Both the position numbers and the translations under genes were made by a program. This document shows positions 17,433-28,648 of a DNA stretch of 64,000 nucleotides, in pieces. The stretch is from Bradyrhizobium sp. ISRA430 (lineage in GTDB: Bacteria; Pseudomonadota; Alphaproteobacteria; Rhizobiales; Xanthobacteraceae). The stretch's first letter is position 1. Each line of letters starts with the position of its first letter. The notes below the pieces were generated by a model that worked only from the letters and a program-made list of their open reading frames with translations, had not been told where the DNA came from and searched no databases. The DNA is taken from positions 1,984,001-2,048,000 of the forward strand of contig NZ_CP094516.1 of assembly GCF_029909975.1 (NCBI RefSeq), given 5' to 3'.

Positions 17433-18713
17433 ATGACGGGAGTATTCCTTGGTCTAGACGTCGGAACCGGAGGCGTCCGCGCCTGCGCCATCAATGCGCA
17501 TGGCGATATTCTGGGCATGGAGTCGGCCGCTCTGCCCTCGCCCCGCCAGGATGGTGATGCGATCGATCAGGATCCGGAACTCTGGTGGACGGCGACGGTG
17601 GCTGCGGTCGGCAGGCTCGGCCACAAAATCGATCTTGGCCAGGTCAAGCGTGTCTCTGTTGATGGCACGTCCGGGACACTGCTCTTGATCGACGCAGCCG
17701 GCCGCCCTTGCACGCCGGGGCTGATGTATAACGATGCGCGGGCGAAGGCCGAGGCGGCCCGCATTGCCGCCGTGGCACCCGCGGAAAGCGGCGCACACGG
17801 TGCGAGCAGCGCGCTGGCAAAACTGCTTCACCTGTTGGGCCGCACCAGTGCCGGCGACGCGCGTTTCGCCGTGCACCAGGCCGACTGGATCGCCGGCCGG
17901 CTTGCCGGGCGGCACGGCGTCAGTGACGAGAACAATGCTTTGAAGCTCGGCTACGATCCCGTCACGCGCGCCTGGCCAGTCTGGCTCGATCAACTCGACG
18001 TCCCCCGCAAAATCCTGCCCGAGGTACTGGTGCCTGGAACCCCGTTTGCGGCAATTGCTCCCGAGATTGCAGGCACGCTCGGCCTGTCACCGTCAGCCCA
18101 GGTTACGGCGGGCACCACCGACGGCGTCGCCGCCTTCATCGCGACACGGGCGGATGCGCCTGGCGATGCCGTCACCTCGCTCGGCACGACGCTGGTGGTC
18201 AAGCTGCTGGCGACGCAACCGATCTTTGCCGCAGACCAGGGCGTCTATTCGCACCGGCTTGGCGAACGCTGGCTTGCTGGCGGCGCATCCAATTCGGGCG
18301 GCGGCGCGTTGCTGACGCATTTCACCGCCTCGGATATGGAGCGACTGACGCCGCTCCTGAGGCCGGAAGAGCCGACAGGCCTCGACTACTATCCTCTCGC
18401 CAAGCCGGGCGAACGGTTCCCGATTGCCGACCCGACGCTGGCCGCGCGGATTGCGCCGCGCCCTCCGGAAGACCACCGTTTCTTCCAGGCCCTGCTCGAG
18501 GGCATCGCATCGGTCGAGGCGCTCGCATACCAGCAACTGGCCCGGCTCGGTGCGCCGCCGCCCCGCCGTGTCATCAGCATCGGAGGTGGCGCGAAGAACG
18601 ATGCGTGGACACAGATCCGGCATCGCCGTCTCGGCGTTCCCGTGGTCACCGCCGAGCAAACCGAGGCCAGCTATGGCGCAGCGCTGCTTGCCTTGCAGGG
18701 CAGTCCGTCATGA
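17433..18713 (+). CDS. FGGY kinase, D-ribulose kinase-like (SePSK/AtXK-1 type)
   Basis: The 426-residue FGGY kinase has the N-terminal phosphate motif FLGLDVGTGGVRACAI, VDGTSGTLLLIDAAG, the substrate-side segments ADWIAGRLAG and NALKLGYDP, GTTDGVAAFIA, and GGGAKNDAW near the C-terminus. Its short length and these segments match the cyanobacterial and plant D-ribulose kinases (SePSK, AtXK-1) much better than the 500-residue xylulokinases. It is divergent from the SorC regulator and first in a three-gene operon. Its stop overlaps the HAD hydrolase start (ATGA). It probably phosphorylates a ketose produced by, or entering, the same pathway. Confidence 0.88.
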   Translation: MTGVFLGLDVGTGGVRACAINAHGDILGMESAALPSPRQDGDAIDQDPELWWTATVAAVGRLGHKIDLGQVKRVSVDGTSGTLLLIDAAGRPCTPGLMYNDARAKAEAARIAAVAPAESGAHGASSALAKLLHLLGRTSAGDARFAVHQADWIAGRLAGRHGVSDENNALKLGYDPVTRAWPVWLDQLDVPRKILPEVLVPGTPFAAIAPEIAGTLGLSPSAQVTAGTTDGVAAFIATRADAPGDAVTSLGTTLVVKLLATQPIFAADQGVYSHRLGERWLAGGASNSGGGALLTHFTASDMERLTPLLRPEEPTGLDYYPLAKPGERFPIADPTLAARIAPRPPEDHRFFQALLEGIASVEALAYQQLARLGAPPPRRVISIGGGAKNDAWTQIRHRRLGVPVVTAEQTEASYGAALLALQGSPS

Positions 18714-19579
18714 GGAACGGCACCATCGAAATCGAAGCACTGAGCGCGATCGCCGACCGGTTCGACCACGTGCTGCTCGATCAATGGGGCACGCTGCACG
18801 AGGGCGGCCCCGTCTTTCCGCCGGCGCGCGACTGCGTGGCAAGACTCAGAAGCGCTGGCAAGCGCGTGCTGGTGCTCTCCAACTCCGGCAAGCGTGCACG
18901 CAGCAATGAAGAGCGGCTGGAGCAACTCGGGCTGCCGCCAGCCGCCTATGATGGCATTCTGACGTCGGGCGAAGTGACCTGGAGCGGTCTGTACGCGCGA
19001 GACCGCGAGCCGTTCGCCGGTCTCGGCCGCTCTTGTTTGGTCATTACGCGCGGCGGCGATCATTCCATCATTGATGGACTCGATCTCGCGGTCGCGACCG
19101 ACGTACGGAAGGCCGAGTTCATTCTGCTGGGCGGCCTTGACGATGCCGTCGCCGAACCAAAGCACTGGCGCAACGTCCTGATCTCGGCTGCGACACGCCG
19201 GCTGCCGATGCTCTGCGCCAATCCTGACCTGACCATGTTCAGCGCAGACCGATTGATTCCGGCACCAGGAGCCTTGGCGAAATTCTATGAGACACTTGGC
19301 GGCCACGTGAGATATGTCGGCAAGCCGCACGCGCCGATCTTTGATGCGGCGCTGGAACGATTGGGCCGGCCCGATCCAAAGCGCGTTCTGATGGTCGGCG
19401 ATTCCCTTGATCACGATATCGCTGGCGCGAGGGCCGCCGGGATGCTGACGCTGCTCCTCACCTCAGGCGTGCACAGGGAGGCGCTGGCATGGGCGCCCGA
19501 TACGCCGACAGCGATCTACGCGCTGGCCGGCTCGCAGAGCCGCACGCCGAATTGGATCATGAGCCGTCTAGCCTGGTGA
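18710..19579 (+). CDS. HAD-superfamily class IIA hydrolase (TIGR01459-like)
   Basis: The 289-residue phosphatase-like protein belongs to the HAD class IIA group with a large cap domain. The catalytic motif I is modified to HVLLDQWGTLHEG (Asp in LLDQ). Motif II is VLVLSNSGKR, and motif IV is VLMVGDSLDHDIAGARAAGM. I chose ATG 18710, which overlaps the kinase stop by 4 bases. The open frame to 18605 only shadows the kinase gene. Relatives have been grouped as TIGR01459 with no settled function. In this operon it may remove phosphate from a dead-end or toxic sugar phosphate. Confidence 0.85.
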   Translation: MRNGTIEIEALSAIADRFDHVLLDQWGTLHEGGPVFPPARDCVARLRSAGKRVLVLSNSGKRARSNEERLEQLGLPPAAYDGILTSGEVTWSGLYARDREPFAGLGRSCLVITRGGDHSIIDGLDLAVATDVRKAEFILLGGLDDAVAEPKHWRNVLISAATRRLPMLCANPDLTMFSADRLIPAPGALAKFYETLGGHVRYVGKPHAPIFDAALERLGRPDPKRVLMVGDSLDHDIAGARAAGMLTLLLTSGVHREALAWAPDTPTAIYALAGSQSRTPNWIMSRLAW

Positions 19580-19589
19580 GACAACCGCG

Positions 19590-20618
19590 ATGCAAGCCCC
19601 TGCCCAACTCGGAGATCTTCGTCGCATGTCGGCACGCGTCGGCAACAACATGCTGCTGGTGCAGGCTGCCGGTGGCAATTCGTCGATCAAGCACGACGAC
19701 GTGCTCTGGGTAAAGGCGTCGGGCACCTGGCTTGCGGATGCAGAAGCCAAGGACATTTTCGTGCCGGTCTCGCTTTCAGCCGCACGCGTCGCGCTGGCGC
19801 AGGGGGACGAGCGGGTGCCGCTTGCGCCGCATGCCACGACGACATTGCGCGCCTCGATCGAGACGTCGCTCCACGCACTGATGCCGCATCCGGTTGTCCT
19901 GCATGTCCACTCGGTCAACACGATCGCATGGGCGGTGCGAACCGACGCGCCCGATGAGCTTGCTCAACGACTAGATGGGTTGGCTTGGCATCGCCTCGAC
20001 TATTTTCACCCGGGATTACCATTGGCGCGTGCCGTGAACGCCGTCATCGCACAGAATGCGATCGATGTCCTGATCCTCGGCAATCACGGCCTGGTGGTCG
20101 GCGCGGCAGACTGCGACGCGGCGGAAGCCCTGGTCTACGAGGTGGAAAAGCGACTCGCGCTAGCGCCGCGCCGCGCGCCACCGGTGAACGCGCAAGCGCT
20201 TCGCAAGATATGCACGGGGACAGACTACCGCTTGCCAGCAGATCCGCTATGCCACAGCATTGGCACCGACCGCTTTAGCCGTGCGATTGCGACAGGCGGC
20301 TCGCTGTACCCAGACCACGTGGTCTTCCTCGGTCCGGGTCTGCCAAGATTGGATGAAGGCAAAGACCTGGCTGCCATGACGGCGCACGCCAGCGCCAATC
20401 GACTGCCCCTGCCCGTTGCCGCTCTCACTGCAGGCATTGGCGCCGTCATTCGGAAGGACGCCAGCTCTGGGGCTGAGGCCTTGTTGACCTGTCTAGCGCT
20501 TGTGACCAGTCGCTTACCTCTGAGTGCCGAGATCGGCTACCTCTCGGTCGAGAATGAGCAAGCGCTTTTGAATTGGGACGCCGAACACTACCGGCGACAA
20601 TTGACCGCTCATCGCTGA
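19590..20618 (+). CDS. Class II aldolase/adducin-family protein (RhaD-like N-domain)
   Basis: The 342-residue protein begins with a class II aldolase domain: GGNSSIKHDDVLWVKASGTW, metal-binding VLHVHSVNTIAWAV, and ILGNHGLVVGA. A further domain of about 130 residues follows, with HVVFLGPGLPRL and TCLALVTSRLP, as in the aldolase half of the rhamnulose-phosphate aldolase/dehydrogenase fusions. The dehydrogenase half is absent. It is third in the operon after the kinase and HAD genes. It would cleave the phosphorylated ketose made by the kinase. The products are unknown. Confidence 0.85.
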   Translation: MQAPAQLGDLRRMSARVGNNMLLVQAAGGNSSIKHDDVLWVKASGTWLADAEAKDIFVPVSLSAARVALAQGDERVPLAPHATTTLRASIETSLHALMPHPVVLHVHSVNTIAWAVRTDAPDELAQRLDGLAWHRLDYFHPGLPLARAVNAVIAQNAIDVLILGNHGLVVGAADCDAAEALVYEVEKRLALAPRRAPPVNAQALRKICTGTDYRLPADPLCHSIGTDRFSRAIATGGSLYPDHVVFLGPGLPRLDEGKDLAAMTAHASANRLPLPVAALTAGIGAVIRKDASSGAEALLTCLALVTSRLPLSAEIGYLSVENEQALLNWDAEHYRRQLTAHR

Positions 20619-20706
20619 CGAAGCTCCGCTGGAGCGCTCGCCTCTCTGTGTGCCTCGCGCCCGAGAGCGGTCCGGCCCGTTGCAGGTCAAGCAGGGGCTT
20701 CGGGTC

Positions 20707-20731
20707 AAGGTCCTTTTGAACAAAGGACCTT
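20707..20731. terminator. Perfect 10-bp hairpin between convergent operons
   Basis: AAGGTCCTTT and AAAGGACCTT flank a 5-base loop. There is no clear T-run, so intrinsic termination is only possible. Together with the palindrome at 20775-20800 it lies in the 288-base space between two converging operons. Confidence 0.5.
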
Positions 20732-20774
20732 GTAGCCTTATCCGACACCAGCGGCGGTCAACGGCTCCGCCGGG

Positions 20775-20800
20775 GCCTCACACGACTAGTCGCGTGAGGC
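20775..20800. repeat. 26-bp near-perfect palindrome
   Basis: GCCTCACACGACT is followed directly by its reverse complement with a single mismatch. Loop-free palindromes of this kind can be bidirectional terminators or protein sites. Here it lies between convergent genes, so a termination role is the simplest reading. Confidence 0.5.
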
Positions 20801-20906
20801 TCCTTACGTCGGTCGATCGATGCAATCGCTAGGATCTCCGAAGCGCGGGCTTTGTCAGCCAGGCACCGCCTGAGCGCCTCGGACCGCTAGAGCCGATGTG
20901 GAGTGG

Positions 20907-21854
20907 CTATTGCGACCGGTCCGAGGTCCAGCCCTTGTAATCCTTGACGTTGTCGCGGGTCACGAGCTTCGACGGCAAGAGCTCGACGGTCGAGGCCGGC
21001 TTCTGGCCATTGAGGATGCCGACACCGACCTGCACGGCGCGCCGCGCCATGAAGAACGGGTCCTGCGAAGCGGAAGCCTGGATCTGCGGCGCCGCGGGGT
21101 CCTTGAGTGCGGCCTCGATGTCGGGCGCGCCGTCCACCGCGGTGATGACAATGCCGCTCCGGCTTTGCTGGCGCGCCGCAAGGTCGGTGCCGATCGCCTG
21201 CGGATCGTTGATGGCGAAGATGGCGTCGATCTTGGGGAAGCGGGTCAGATAGCCCTGCGCGACGGTGAGGCCACCTTCGCGCGAGCCCTTGCCGTCCTGG
21301 TCGCTGGACAACACCTTGATGCCGGGATTCTTCGAGAAAACGCTCTTACAGCCGACGACGCGGTCGATCACGGCAGAGACCTGCGGCCCGTTCTCGATGA
21401 TGACTTCGCCCTTGCCGCCCAACTTGTCGACGATGTACTGGCAGGAGATTTCGCCGGCCTGGACGTTGTTCGTGGTCACGGTAGCATCGGCTCCTTCTGC
21501 CGCGGTGTCGACCGCGACGACGACGATACCTGCTGCCTGCGCCTTCTTGATTGCCGGCCCGATCGCCTTGGGATCGCCTGGGTTCAACAGGATCAGGTCG
21601 ACGCCGGCAGCAATGAAATTGTCGATCTGGGTGACCTGCTTGCCGAGGTCGTATTCGAAGCCGACCGTGGTGATCTTCACATTGGGATTGGTCTTCTTGG
21701 CCTCGAACTCGGCGCCCTTCGACAGCGCGACGAAGAATGGGTTACCCATCGAGCCGAGCGAGACGCCGATCGACTTGAGCTCCTTGGCGAAGGATGGCGC
21801 GGTACTTAGGGCAAGCGCCATCGCGGCGCCGGCGAGCGTGATCGTCTTAAACAT
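20907..21854 (-). CDS. CUT2 ABC importer sugar-binding protein (RbsB-like)
   Basis: The 315-residue periplasmic binding protein is of the ribose/galactose type. A normal Sec signal peptide (MFKTITLAGAAMALALSTAP, cut after SFA) is followed by IGVSLGSMGNPFFVALSKGA, the fold's first strand-loop. IDAIFAINDPQAIGTDLA near the hinge is also typical. I chose ATG 21854 because GGGAGGAA lies just upstream. The open frame to 21974 reads into the permease gene's end. It is last in the minus-strand operon GntR-xylB-ATPase-permease-binding protein. The sugar is probably a pentose, given xylulokinase in the operon. Confidence 0.88.
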   Translation of the reverse strand: MFKTITLAGAAMALALSTAPSFAKELKSIGVSLGSMGNPFFVALSKGAEFEAKKTNPNVKITTVGFEYDLGKQVTQIDNFIAAGVDLILLNPGDPKAIGPAIKKAQAAGIVVVAVDTAAEGADATVTTNNVQAGEISCQYIVDKLGGKGEVIIENGPQVSAVIDRVVGCKSVFSKNPGIKVLSSDQDGKGSREGGLTVAQGYLTRFPKIDAIFAINDPQAIGTDLAARQQSRSGIVITAVDGAPDIEAALKDPAAPQIQASASQDPFFMARRAVQVGVGILNGQKPASTVELLPSKLVTRDNVKDYKGWTSDRSQ

Positions 21855-21936
21855 TGGCTTCCTCCCTGGTCTGTCTTCATCCCCGGCACGGCAGACCAGT
21901 TGCCGCAACGGAAACTTCGTATCGGGCCTTGCGCAC

Positions 21937-22966
21937 TCAGGTGCGCGCCGAGCCTTGCAGCCGGTAACGATCAAGCGCCACGGCGCCGATGATCACCAGA
22001 CCCTTGATCACGTATTGCCAGATGTCGGAGACACCGATGAGGATGAGGCCGTTCGAGAGAACGGCGATGATCAGCGCGCCAACCAGCGTGCCCCAGATCG
22101 AGCCAATACCGCCGACGAATGAAGTGCCGCCGAGGATCACGGCGGTGATCGCGTCGAGCTCATAGGACTGGCCAAGCTGCAAGCCATTGGCCGCATAAAG
22201 CCGCGCGGCCTGCATGGCGCCGCCGAGCCCCGCGAAAAGTCCCGACACGCCGTAGACGAAGGTCAGCACGGCCCAGACCTTGATGCCGGCAAGCCGCGCC
22301 GCACTCTCATTGCCGCCTACCGCATAAATATGCACGCCGAGCACGGTTCGGCGCAGCACCAGCCATGAGACGAGAATGACGAGCAAGGCGATTACTGAAA
22401 GCCATGGGATCGACACGACGCCGGGAACGAGCGTCAGCGAGCCGTTGCCGATGAAGGCATAAGGAATTGAAGGATTGAACACAGTGGTATCGGCGCCGAG
22501 CAACCGCGCGAGCCCCCGTACGGCGGTGAGGGAACCGAGCGTGACAATGAATGGCGGCAGGCGGAGGAGTGCAATCAGCGCACCGTTGATGACGCCGAAG
22601 CCGAGGCCAGTGAGAACCGCGGCCGGCAGCCAGAGCGCGCCGAGGTCGGGCAGCTTGGAGACCGTCAGCCCGGCCATCGCAGAGGCCGCCAGGATCGAGC
22701 CGACCGAGAGGTCGATGCCGCCGGTAAGAATGACGAAAGTCATGCCCGCGGCGAGCACGGTGTTGACGGCGGCCTGTTGCAACACGATGCCGAGGTTTTG
22801 TCCGGTGAAGAAGCGGCCATCGGAGAGGAAATGAAACCCGATACAGAGGATCAGCAGAACCGGTAGCATGCCAGCCGCGCGGATCAGAAGCCTGATGCGC
22901 TGACGCTTGGTTTCCTGCGCGGCGACAAGCCCTGCAGCGGTGGCGGCTTCTGCCTTCGGAGGGCTG

Positions 22967-22974
<8 letters not shown>
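21937..22974 (-). CDS. CUT2 ABC importer permease (RbsC-like)
   Basis: The 345-residue polytopic inner-membrane protein carries the CUT2 permease signature [20 protein letters not shown] and the conserved [21 protein letters not shown] loop. About eight to ten hydrophobic segments are visible. Its ATG overlaps the stop of the ATPase gene by 8 bases, so the two are coupled. It forms a homodimeric pore driven by the double-domain ATPase. Confidence 0.92.
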
Positions 22975-24490
<1,516 letters not shown>

Positions 24491-24627
24491 CGTGCCTCCC
24501 GACGCACAATGCGTTTCCCACCCGCGTCTCGATTTTTGCCAGCGCGGTTCGCGCATTAAACAAAACGCCGCGGCACAGAGCAATACCGAAGACGGCATGC
24601 CGAAGTATGTGCAACGCCAGATCGATG

Positions 24628-26073
24628 CTAGTGGCGCGGCCGGTACAGTTCGCGCCACGCAGGAATCCGCTCGGCATAGGCATCGACGAGCGCCCGTTCA
24701 GGTTCGAATGTCTCGATGCGTCGCGGCGGCGTGCAGACGGCCTCGATCGCTTCGCCCGTGACAGCAAGCCGCCCCAATCTCGCCGCACCAAATGCCGCTC
24801 CTGTTTCACCACCGGCAAAGCGATGGATCGGAACATCCAGAACGTTTGCCAGCACCGACAGCCAGAACCGGGACCGCGAACCGCCGCCGATGGCGTCGGC
24901 TTCCGCGACCGCAAGGCCGGCATCCACGAGCGCATCGCGGCAATCGGCCAGCGCAAAGGCAACGCCCTCGAGGACGGCCTGCACGATCGTTCCACGATCG
25001 GTGCCATGGCTCAAACCACCGAGCATGCCGCGCACGACGGGATCGTCGTGCGGCGTCCGCTCGCCCGCGAGATAAGGCAAGAAGCTCACGGGGGACGGCT
25101 CCTGCGGGCGCGACCCGAGCGGCGCCAGCAGTTCGGCCTCGGCGACGCCGAACAACTGCGCGATCCAGGCGAGGCAGGACGCCGCCGAGAGGATCGCACC
25201 GGCCTGAATCCACATTGCGGGAATGGCGTGGCAGAAGGTGTGCACGACGCGATCGGGGTTGGCGGCAATTCTGTTGGTCGGCACCAGCAAGGCACCCGAG
25301 GTTCCCAGCGACACGAACGCGGTTCCCGGCCGGATCGCGCCGATGCCGACGGCACCCGCCGGGTTGTCGCCGGCGCCGCCCGCGATCATCGGCCGTCTGG
25401 TCATGCCCCAGCGCCGCGCCAGCTCGCTGCGCAGTGTTGCTGCGGGCGCGCAACCCTCGACCAGACGCGGCATGTGCTTGCGCGACAGGCCGGTCGCCGC
25501 CAATGCTGCATCCGACCAATCCCGGCGCGCGACGTCGAGCCACAACGATCCCGACGCGTCCGAGACGTCCTCGATCGCTTCGCCGGTCAGGACCAGGCGC
25601 AGGTAGGCCTTGGGAAGCAGGACGAGTTTCGTGGCCGCAAAAATCTCAGGTTCGTGCGTCGCGATCCAGAGCAGCTTCGGCGCCGTGAATCCGGGCATCG
25701 CTTTGTTGCCCGACGTCGTACGCAAGGCGGGCCAGCGTTGCTCCAGAATACGACACTCAGTGGCGGAGCGTCCGTCATTCCAGAGGATGCAAGGCCGCAA
25801 CGGCCTTGAGCGCGCATCGAGCAGCGTGGCGCCATGCATCTGGCCGGACAGCCCGATGCCTTCGACCGCCGCCAATTCGCCGGCATGCGTCTCCTTCAAG
25901 GCATCCAGCGTGGCAAAGGTCGCATCGATCCACTGCGCGGGATCCTGCTCAAAATAGCCGGGCTGCGGCGAGGCGGTCGTCAACGGCCGGCTCTCGCTTG
26001 CAATCACGCGCTGGGTGCCGTCAACGAGAACGGTCTTGACCGCCGAGGTGCCGAGATCGATGCCGAGATACAT
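24628..26073 (-). CDS. xylB: Xylulokinase
   Basis: The 481-residue FGGY kinase converts D-xylulose, or a close ketose, to its 5-phosphate for the pentose phosphate pathway. The N-terminal motif [18 protein letters not shown] fixes ATG 26073 as start. [13 protein letters not shown] contains the GQMHG typical of xylulokinases, and [20 protein letters not shown] and GGGSRSRFW follow. Length is normal. It lies 40 bases after the GntR gene and before the CUT2 transporter genes, so it probably acts on the sugar brought in by that importer. Confidence 0.9.
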   Translation of the reverse strand: MYLGIDLGTSAVKTVLVDGTQRVIASESRPLTTASPQPGYFEQDPAQWIDATFATLDALKETHAGELAAVEGIGLSGQMHGATLLDARSRPLRPCILWNDGRSATECRILEQRWPALRTTSGNKAMPGFTAPKLLWIATHEPEIFAATKLVLLPKAYLRLVLTGEAIEDVSDASGSLWLDVARRDWSDAALAATGLSRKHMPRLVEGCAPAATLRSELARRWGMTRRPMIAGGAGDNPAGAVGIGAIRPGTAFVSLGTSGALLVPTNRIAANPDRVVHTFCHAIPAMWIQAGAILSAASCLAWIAQLFGVAEAELLAPLGSRPQEPSPVSFLPYLAGERTPHDDPVVRGMLGGLSHGTDRGTIVQAVLEGVAFALADCRDALVDAGLAVAEADAIGGGSRSRFWLSVLANVLDVPIHRFAGGETGAAFGAARLGRLAVTGEAIEAVCTPPRRIETFEPERALVDAYAERIPAWRELYRPRH

Positions 26074-26113
26074 TGATGCTTTTGCCTGAAGCGCGATGTC
26101 GGTCGATACGGCC

Positions 26114-26827
26114 CTATTCCTCGAAGAAGCCGGGATGTTTCGCGACAAAGGCCTGCAGCTCCCGCGACACACGATCGAGATGATTGGCCATTTCGCTCCT
26201 TGCCTGCTCCGGTGCGTGCGCGGCAATCGCCCGATAGATGGCTTCGTGCTCGCGGAAAGTTCCCTCGGGCCGCCCGGGCTCGGGAAGCAGCGTCCGGCGC
26301 ACGCGTTCGAGATGGGTGCGGATCGAATCAAGCACCTCGCCAACGCGCGCAAGGGCAAGGCTCTCGGTCATCTGACGATGAAACCTGGTGTCGAGCTCGT
26401 GGAAGCCCTCGAGATCTCCGCTGCTGATCGCAGCCCTTTGGTAGGCGATATTTTGGCCGAGGGCTTCGGTCGCATCAGCCGACATGTCGGCCGCACAGAC
26501 CGCAACAACCTCCATCTCCAGCGCGCGGCGCATCAACATCCATTGCCGCACATCCTCAAGGCGGATCTTTGCGACGTAGGAGCCGCGCTGCGGCTCGACG
26601 ATGACAAGCCCCTCGAAGGCGAGCCGATTGATCGCCGTCGTGATGGAAAGTCTCGACACATCGAAAGTGGCGCACCACTCATTCTTGTTGATCGGAGTTT
26701 CCGGCGCGAGCACGCCCGAGACGATGGCCCGCTTCAGCGCCACGTAAGCCCGGTCGACCTTCGAGCCGCCCGCATTGCGTGCTCGTGCGGCAACGGTGCC
26801 TCGGCTGAACCCGCCGACTGAATGCAT
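26114..26827 (-). CDS. GntR-family transcriptional regulator, FCD type
   Basis: The 237-residue regulator has an N-terminal winged helix-turn-helix (AYVALKRAIVSGVLAPETPI, then NEWCATFDVSRLSITTAINR). The all-helical FCD effector domain carries metal-site-type residues in DTRFHRQM and FREHEAIYRAI. It lies at the divide between two oppositely read sugar operons and is first in the minus-strand one. It probably represses both and releases on binding a sugar acid or phosphate. Confidence 0.9.
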   Translation of the reverse strand: MHSVGGFSRGTVAARARNAGGSKVDRAYVALKRAIVSGVLAPETPINKNEWCATFDVSRLSITTAINRLAFEGLVIVEPQRGSYVAKIRLEDVRQWMLMRRALEMEVVAVCAADMSADATEALGQNIAYQRAAISSGDLEGFHELDTRFHRQMTESLALARVGEVLDSIRTHLERVRRTLLPEPGRPEGTFREHEAIYRAIAAHAPEQARSEMANHLDRVSRELQAFVAKHPGFFEE

Positions 26828-26893
26828 GCTGTGATTCCCCGAGGCTAATTTTCACTTTTTCAGATTGCGAAGCTCAATTCCGCGGACAAACGC

Positions 26894-26929
26894 TTGACGG
26901 GTGACGGCTGATATAACTAGCATATCAGC
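26894..26929 (+). promoter_or_regulatory. Candidate promoter with overlapping GntR operator
   Basis: A perfect inverted repeat, GCTGATAT-N7-ATATCAGC, lies at 26907-26929. A TTGACG hexamer at 26894-26899 is followed after 18 bases by TAGCAT, which falls inside the repeat. A repressor bound there would cover the -10 element of the rightward sugar operon. That the GntR protein binds here is inference. Confidence 0.5.
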
Positions 26930-27001
26930 AAAAGAGCAATGGGCAGCCTACCCCTGGGACGACTGGACGCGGGGGCAAAGCGGACCCGGGAGGAAATCCA
27001 G

Positions 27002-28648
27002 ATGGAGACACGCTTCGGCGCCGTCAAAGCGCGTGAAGGGCGACGCGCGTCCCCGCCCTCTCCGCTTGTCGAGATCGGCAAGAAGTCAGCGGCCGGCGCG
27101 CACTCCGGTGAGGTCGTGCTGCTTGCCGATCGAGTCTCCAAATCCTTCGCTGGGGTGAAGGCGCTCCAAGATGTCGACTTCGATCTGCGTCGCGGCGAGG
27201 TGCACGCGCTGATGGGCGAAAACGGTGCCGGCAAGAGCACGTTGATGAAGATCCTCGCTGGCGTGCACACTGACTATCAGGGCGCCATTCTGGTCGAGGG
27301 CTGCACGGCATCGTTCACCGGCGTGCGCGACGCCGAGAATGCCGGCATTGCGATCATTCATCAGGAGCTCAATCTCGTTCCCGAGTTGAGCGTAGCCGAC
27401 AATATCTTTCTTGGTCGCGAGCCGCTGATCGGAGGCATGCTCATCGATGGCCGCCGCATGGTGAGAGCGGCAGAACGCCTGCTGCAGCGCCTCGGCGTCA
27501 CGATCGCCGCCGAAAGCCGCGTTGCCGAATTGCGCGTCGGTGAGCAGCAATTGGTCGAGATCGCCAAGGCGCTATCGCTCAATGCCCGCATCCTGATCAT
27601 GGACGAGCCGACCTCGGCACTTTCGTCGTCGGAATGCGGGACGCTGTTCAAGATCGTGCGGCAGCTCGCGTCCGAAGGCGTCGCCATCATCTACACATCG
27701 CATCGCATCGAGGAGGTGCTCGATCTCGCCGATCGGGTGACGGTCTTGCGCGACGGCAGGCGGGTCGTCACGGCCCCGATCGGCGAATTGTCACGCGGCG
27801 CTATCATCTCGGCGATGGTGGGCCGCGACATGATCGCAAGCGACCGCGGCACCGTGGCGCAAAACGGCGCGATCGTCCTCTCCGTGTCCGATCTGACACT
27901 TGACACACTCGGCCCTCATGGATGGAAAAGAACGCTGCACGGCATAAGTTTTGAACTCAGACGCGGCGAGGTGCTGGGCATCGGCGGCCTGCTCGGCGCC
28001 GGACGGACGGAGATCCTGGAGTCGATCTTCGGCGTTGCACGCGGCTGGCGGGGCGGCGAGATCGCCATTGATGGCGTAGCCGTCGAGATTGGTTCGCCGG
28101 CCGACGCCTATCGCCTCGGCGTGGCGCTCGTCAGCGAGGACCGCAAGGAACGTGGCCTGCACCTTACCGCCTCGATCTGTGACAATATCGCGCTGCCCTC
28201 GATCAGCGCGATGTCGCGCTTTGGCCTACGTGCTTTTGCTGCGGAACGCGCCTTGGCGGCCGAAATGGTCCGCCGGCTCTCGGTCCGTTGCACCGGCATC
28301 AGCCAGCAAGCCGCGGCGCTCTCGGGCGGCAACCAGCAGAAGGTCGTGATCGGCAAATGGCTGGCCACCGAGCCTCGTATTCTTTTGCTCGATGAGCCGA
28401 CCCGCGGTATCGACATCGGCGCCAAGCAGGAAATCTACCGGCTGATCTTCGATCTCGCCGCGCAAGGCCTCGGCATCGTCGTAGTGACCTCGGAGCTGCC
28501 GGAACTGTTGCTGCTCTCCGACCGGATCCTTGTGATGTGCGAGGGACGGCAGACCGGAATCCTTTCGCGCGAGAGCGCGACGCAGGAGGCGGTGATGCGC
28601 CTTGCCGCGCCGGGCATGGCGGCTTGGGCGCAGGAGACGGCCTCATGA
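27002..28648 (+). CDS. CUT2 ABC importer double ATPase, second set
   Basis: This 548-residue RbsA/XylG-type protein has two ATP-binding domains. The first has [20 protein letters not shown], and the signature position reading ELRVGEQQLVEIA rather than LSxGQ. The second has [21 protein letters not shown] and LLLDEPTRGID. I chose ATG 27002 (GGGAGGAAATCCAG upstream) rather than 26939. An N-terminal extension of about 35 residues precedes the first domain and has no recognised motif. The stop overlaps the permease start (ATGA). It is the first gene of the rightward operon from the GntR divide. Confidence 0.92.
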   Translation: METRFGAVKAREGRRASPPSPLVEIGKKSAAGAHSGEVVLLADRVSKSFAGVKALQDVDFDLRRGEVHALMGENGAGKSTLMKILAGVHTDYQGAILVEGCTASFTGVRDAENAGIAIIHQELNLVPELSVADNIFLGREPLIGGMLIDGRRMVRAAERLLQRLGVTIAAESRVAELRVGEQQLVEIAKALSLNARILIMDEPTSALSSSECGTLFKIVRQLASEGVAIIYTSHRIEEVLDLADRVTVLRDGRRVVTAPIGELSRGAIISAMVGRDMIASDRGTVAQNGAIVLSVSDLTLDTLGPHGWKRTLHGISFELRRGEVLGIGGLLGAGRTEILESIFGVARGWRGGEIAIDGVAVEIGSPADAYRLGVALVSEDRKERGLHLTASICDNIALPSISAMSRFGLRAFAAERALAAEMVRRLSVRCTGISQQAAALSGGNQQKVVIGKWLATEPRILLLDEPTRGIDIGAKQEIYRLIFDLAAQGLGIVVVTSELPELLLLSDRILVMCEGRQTGILSRESATQEAVMRLAAPGMAAWAQETAS

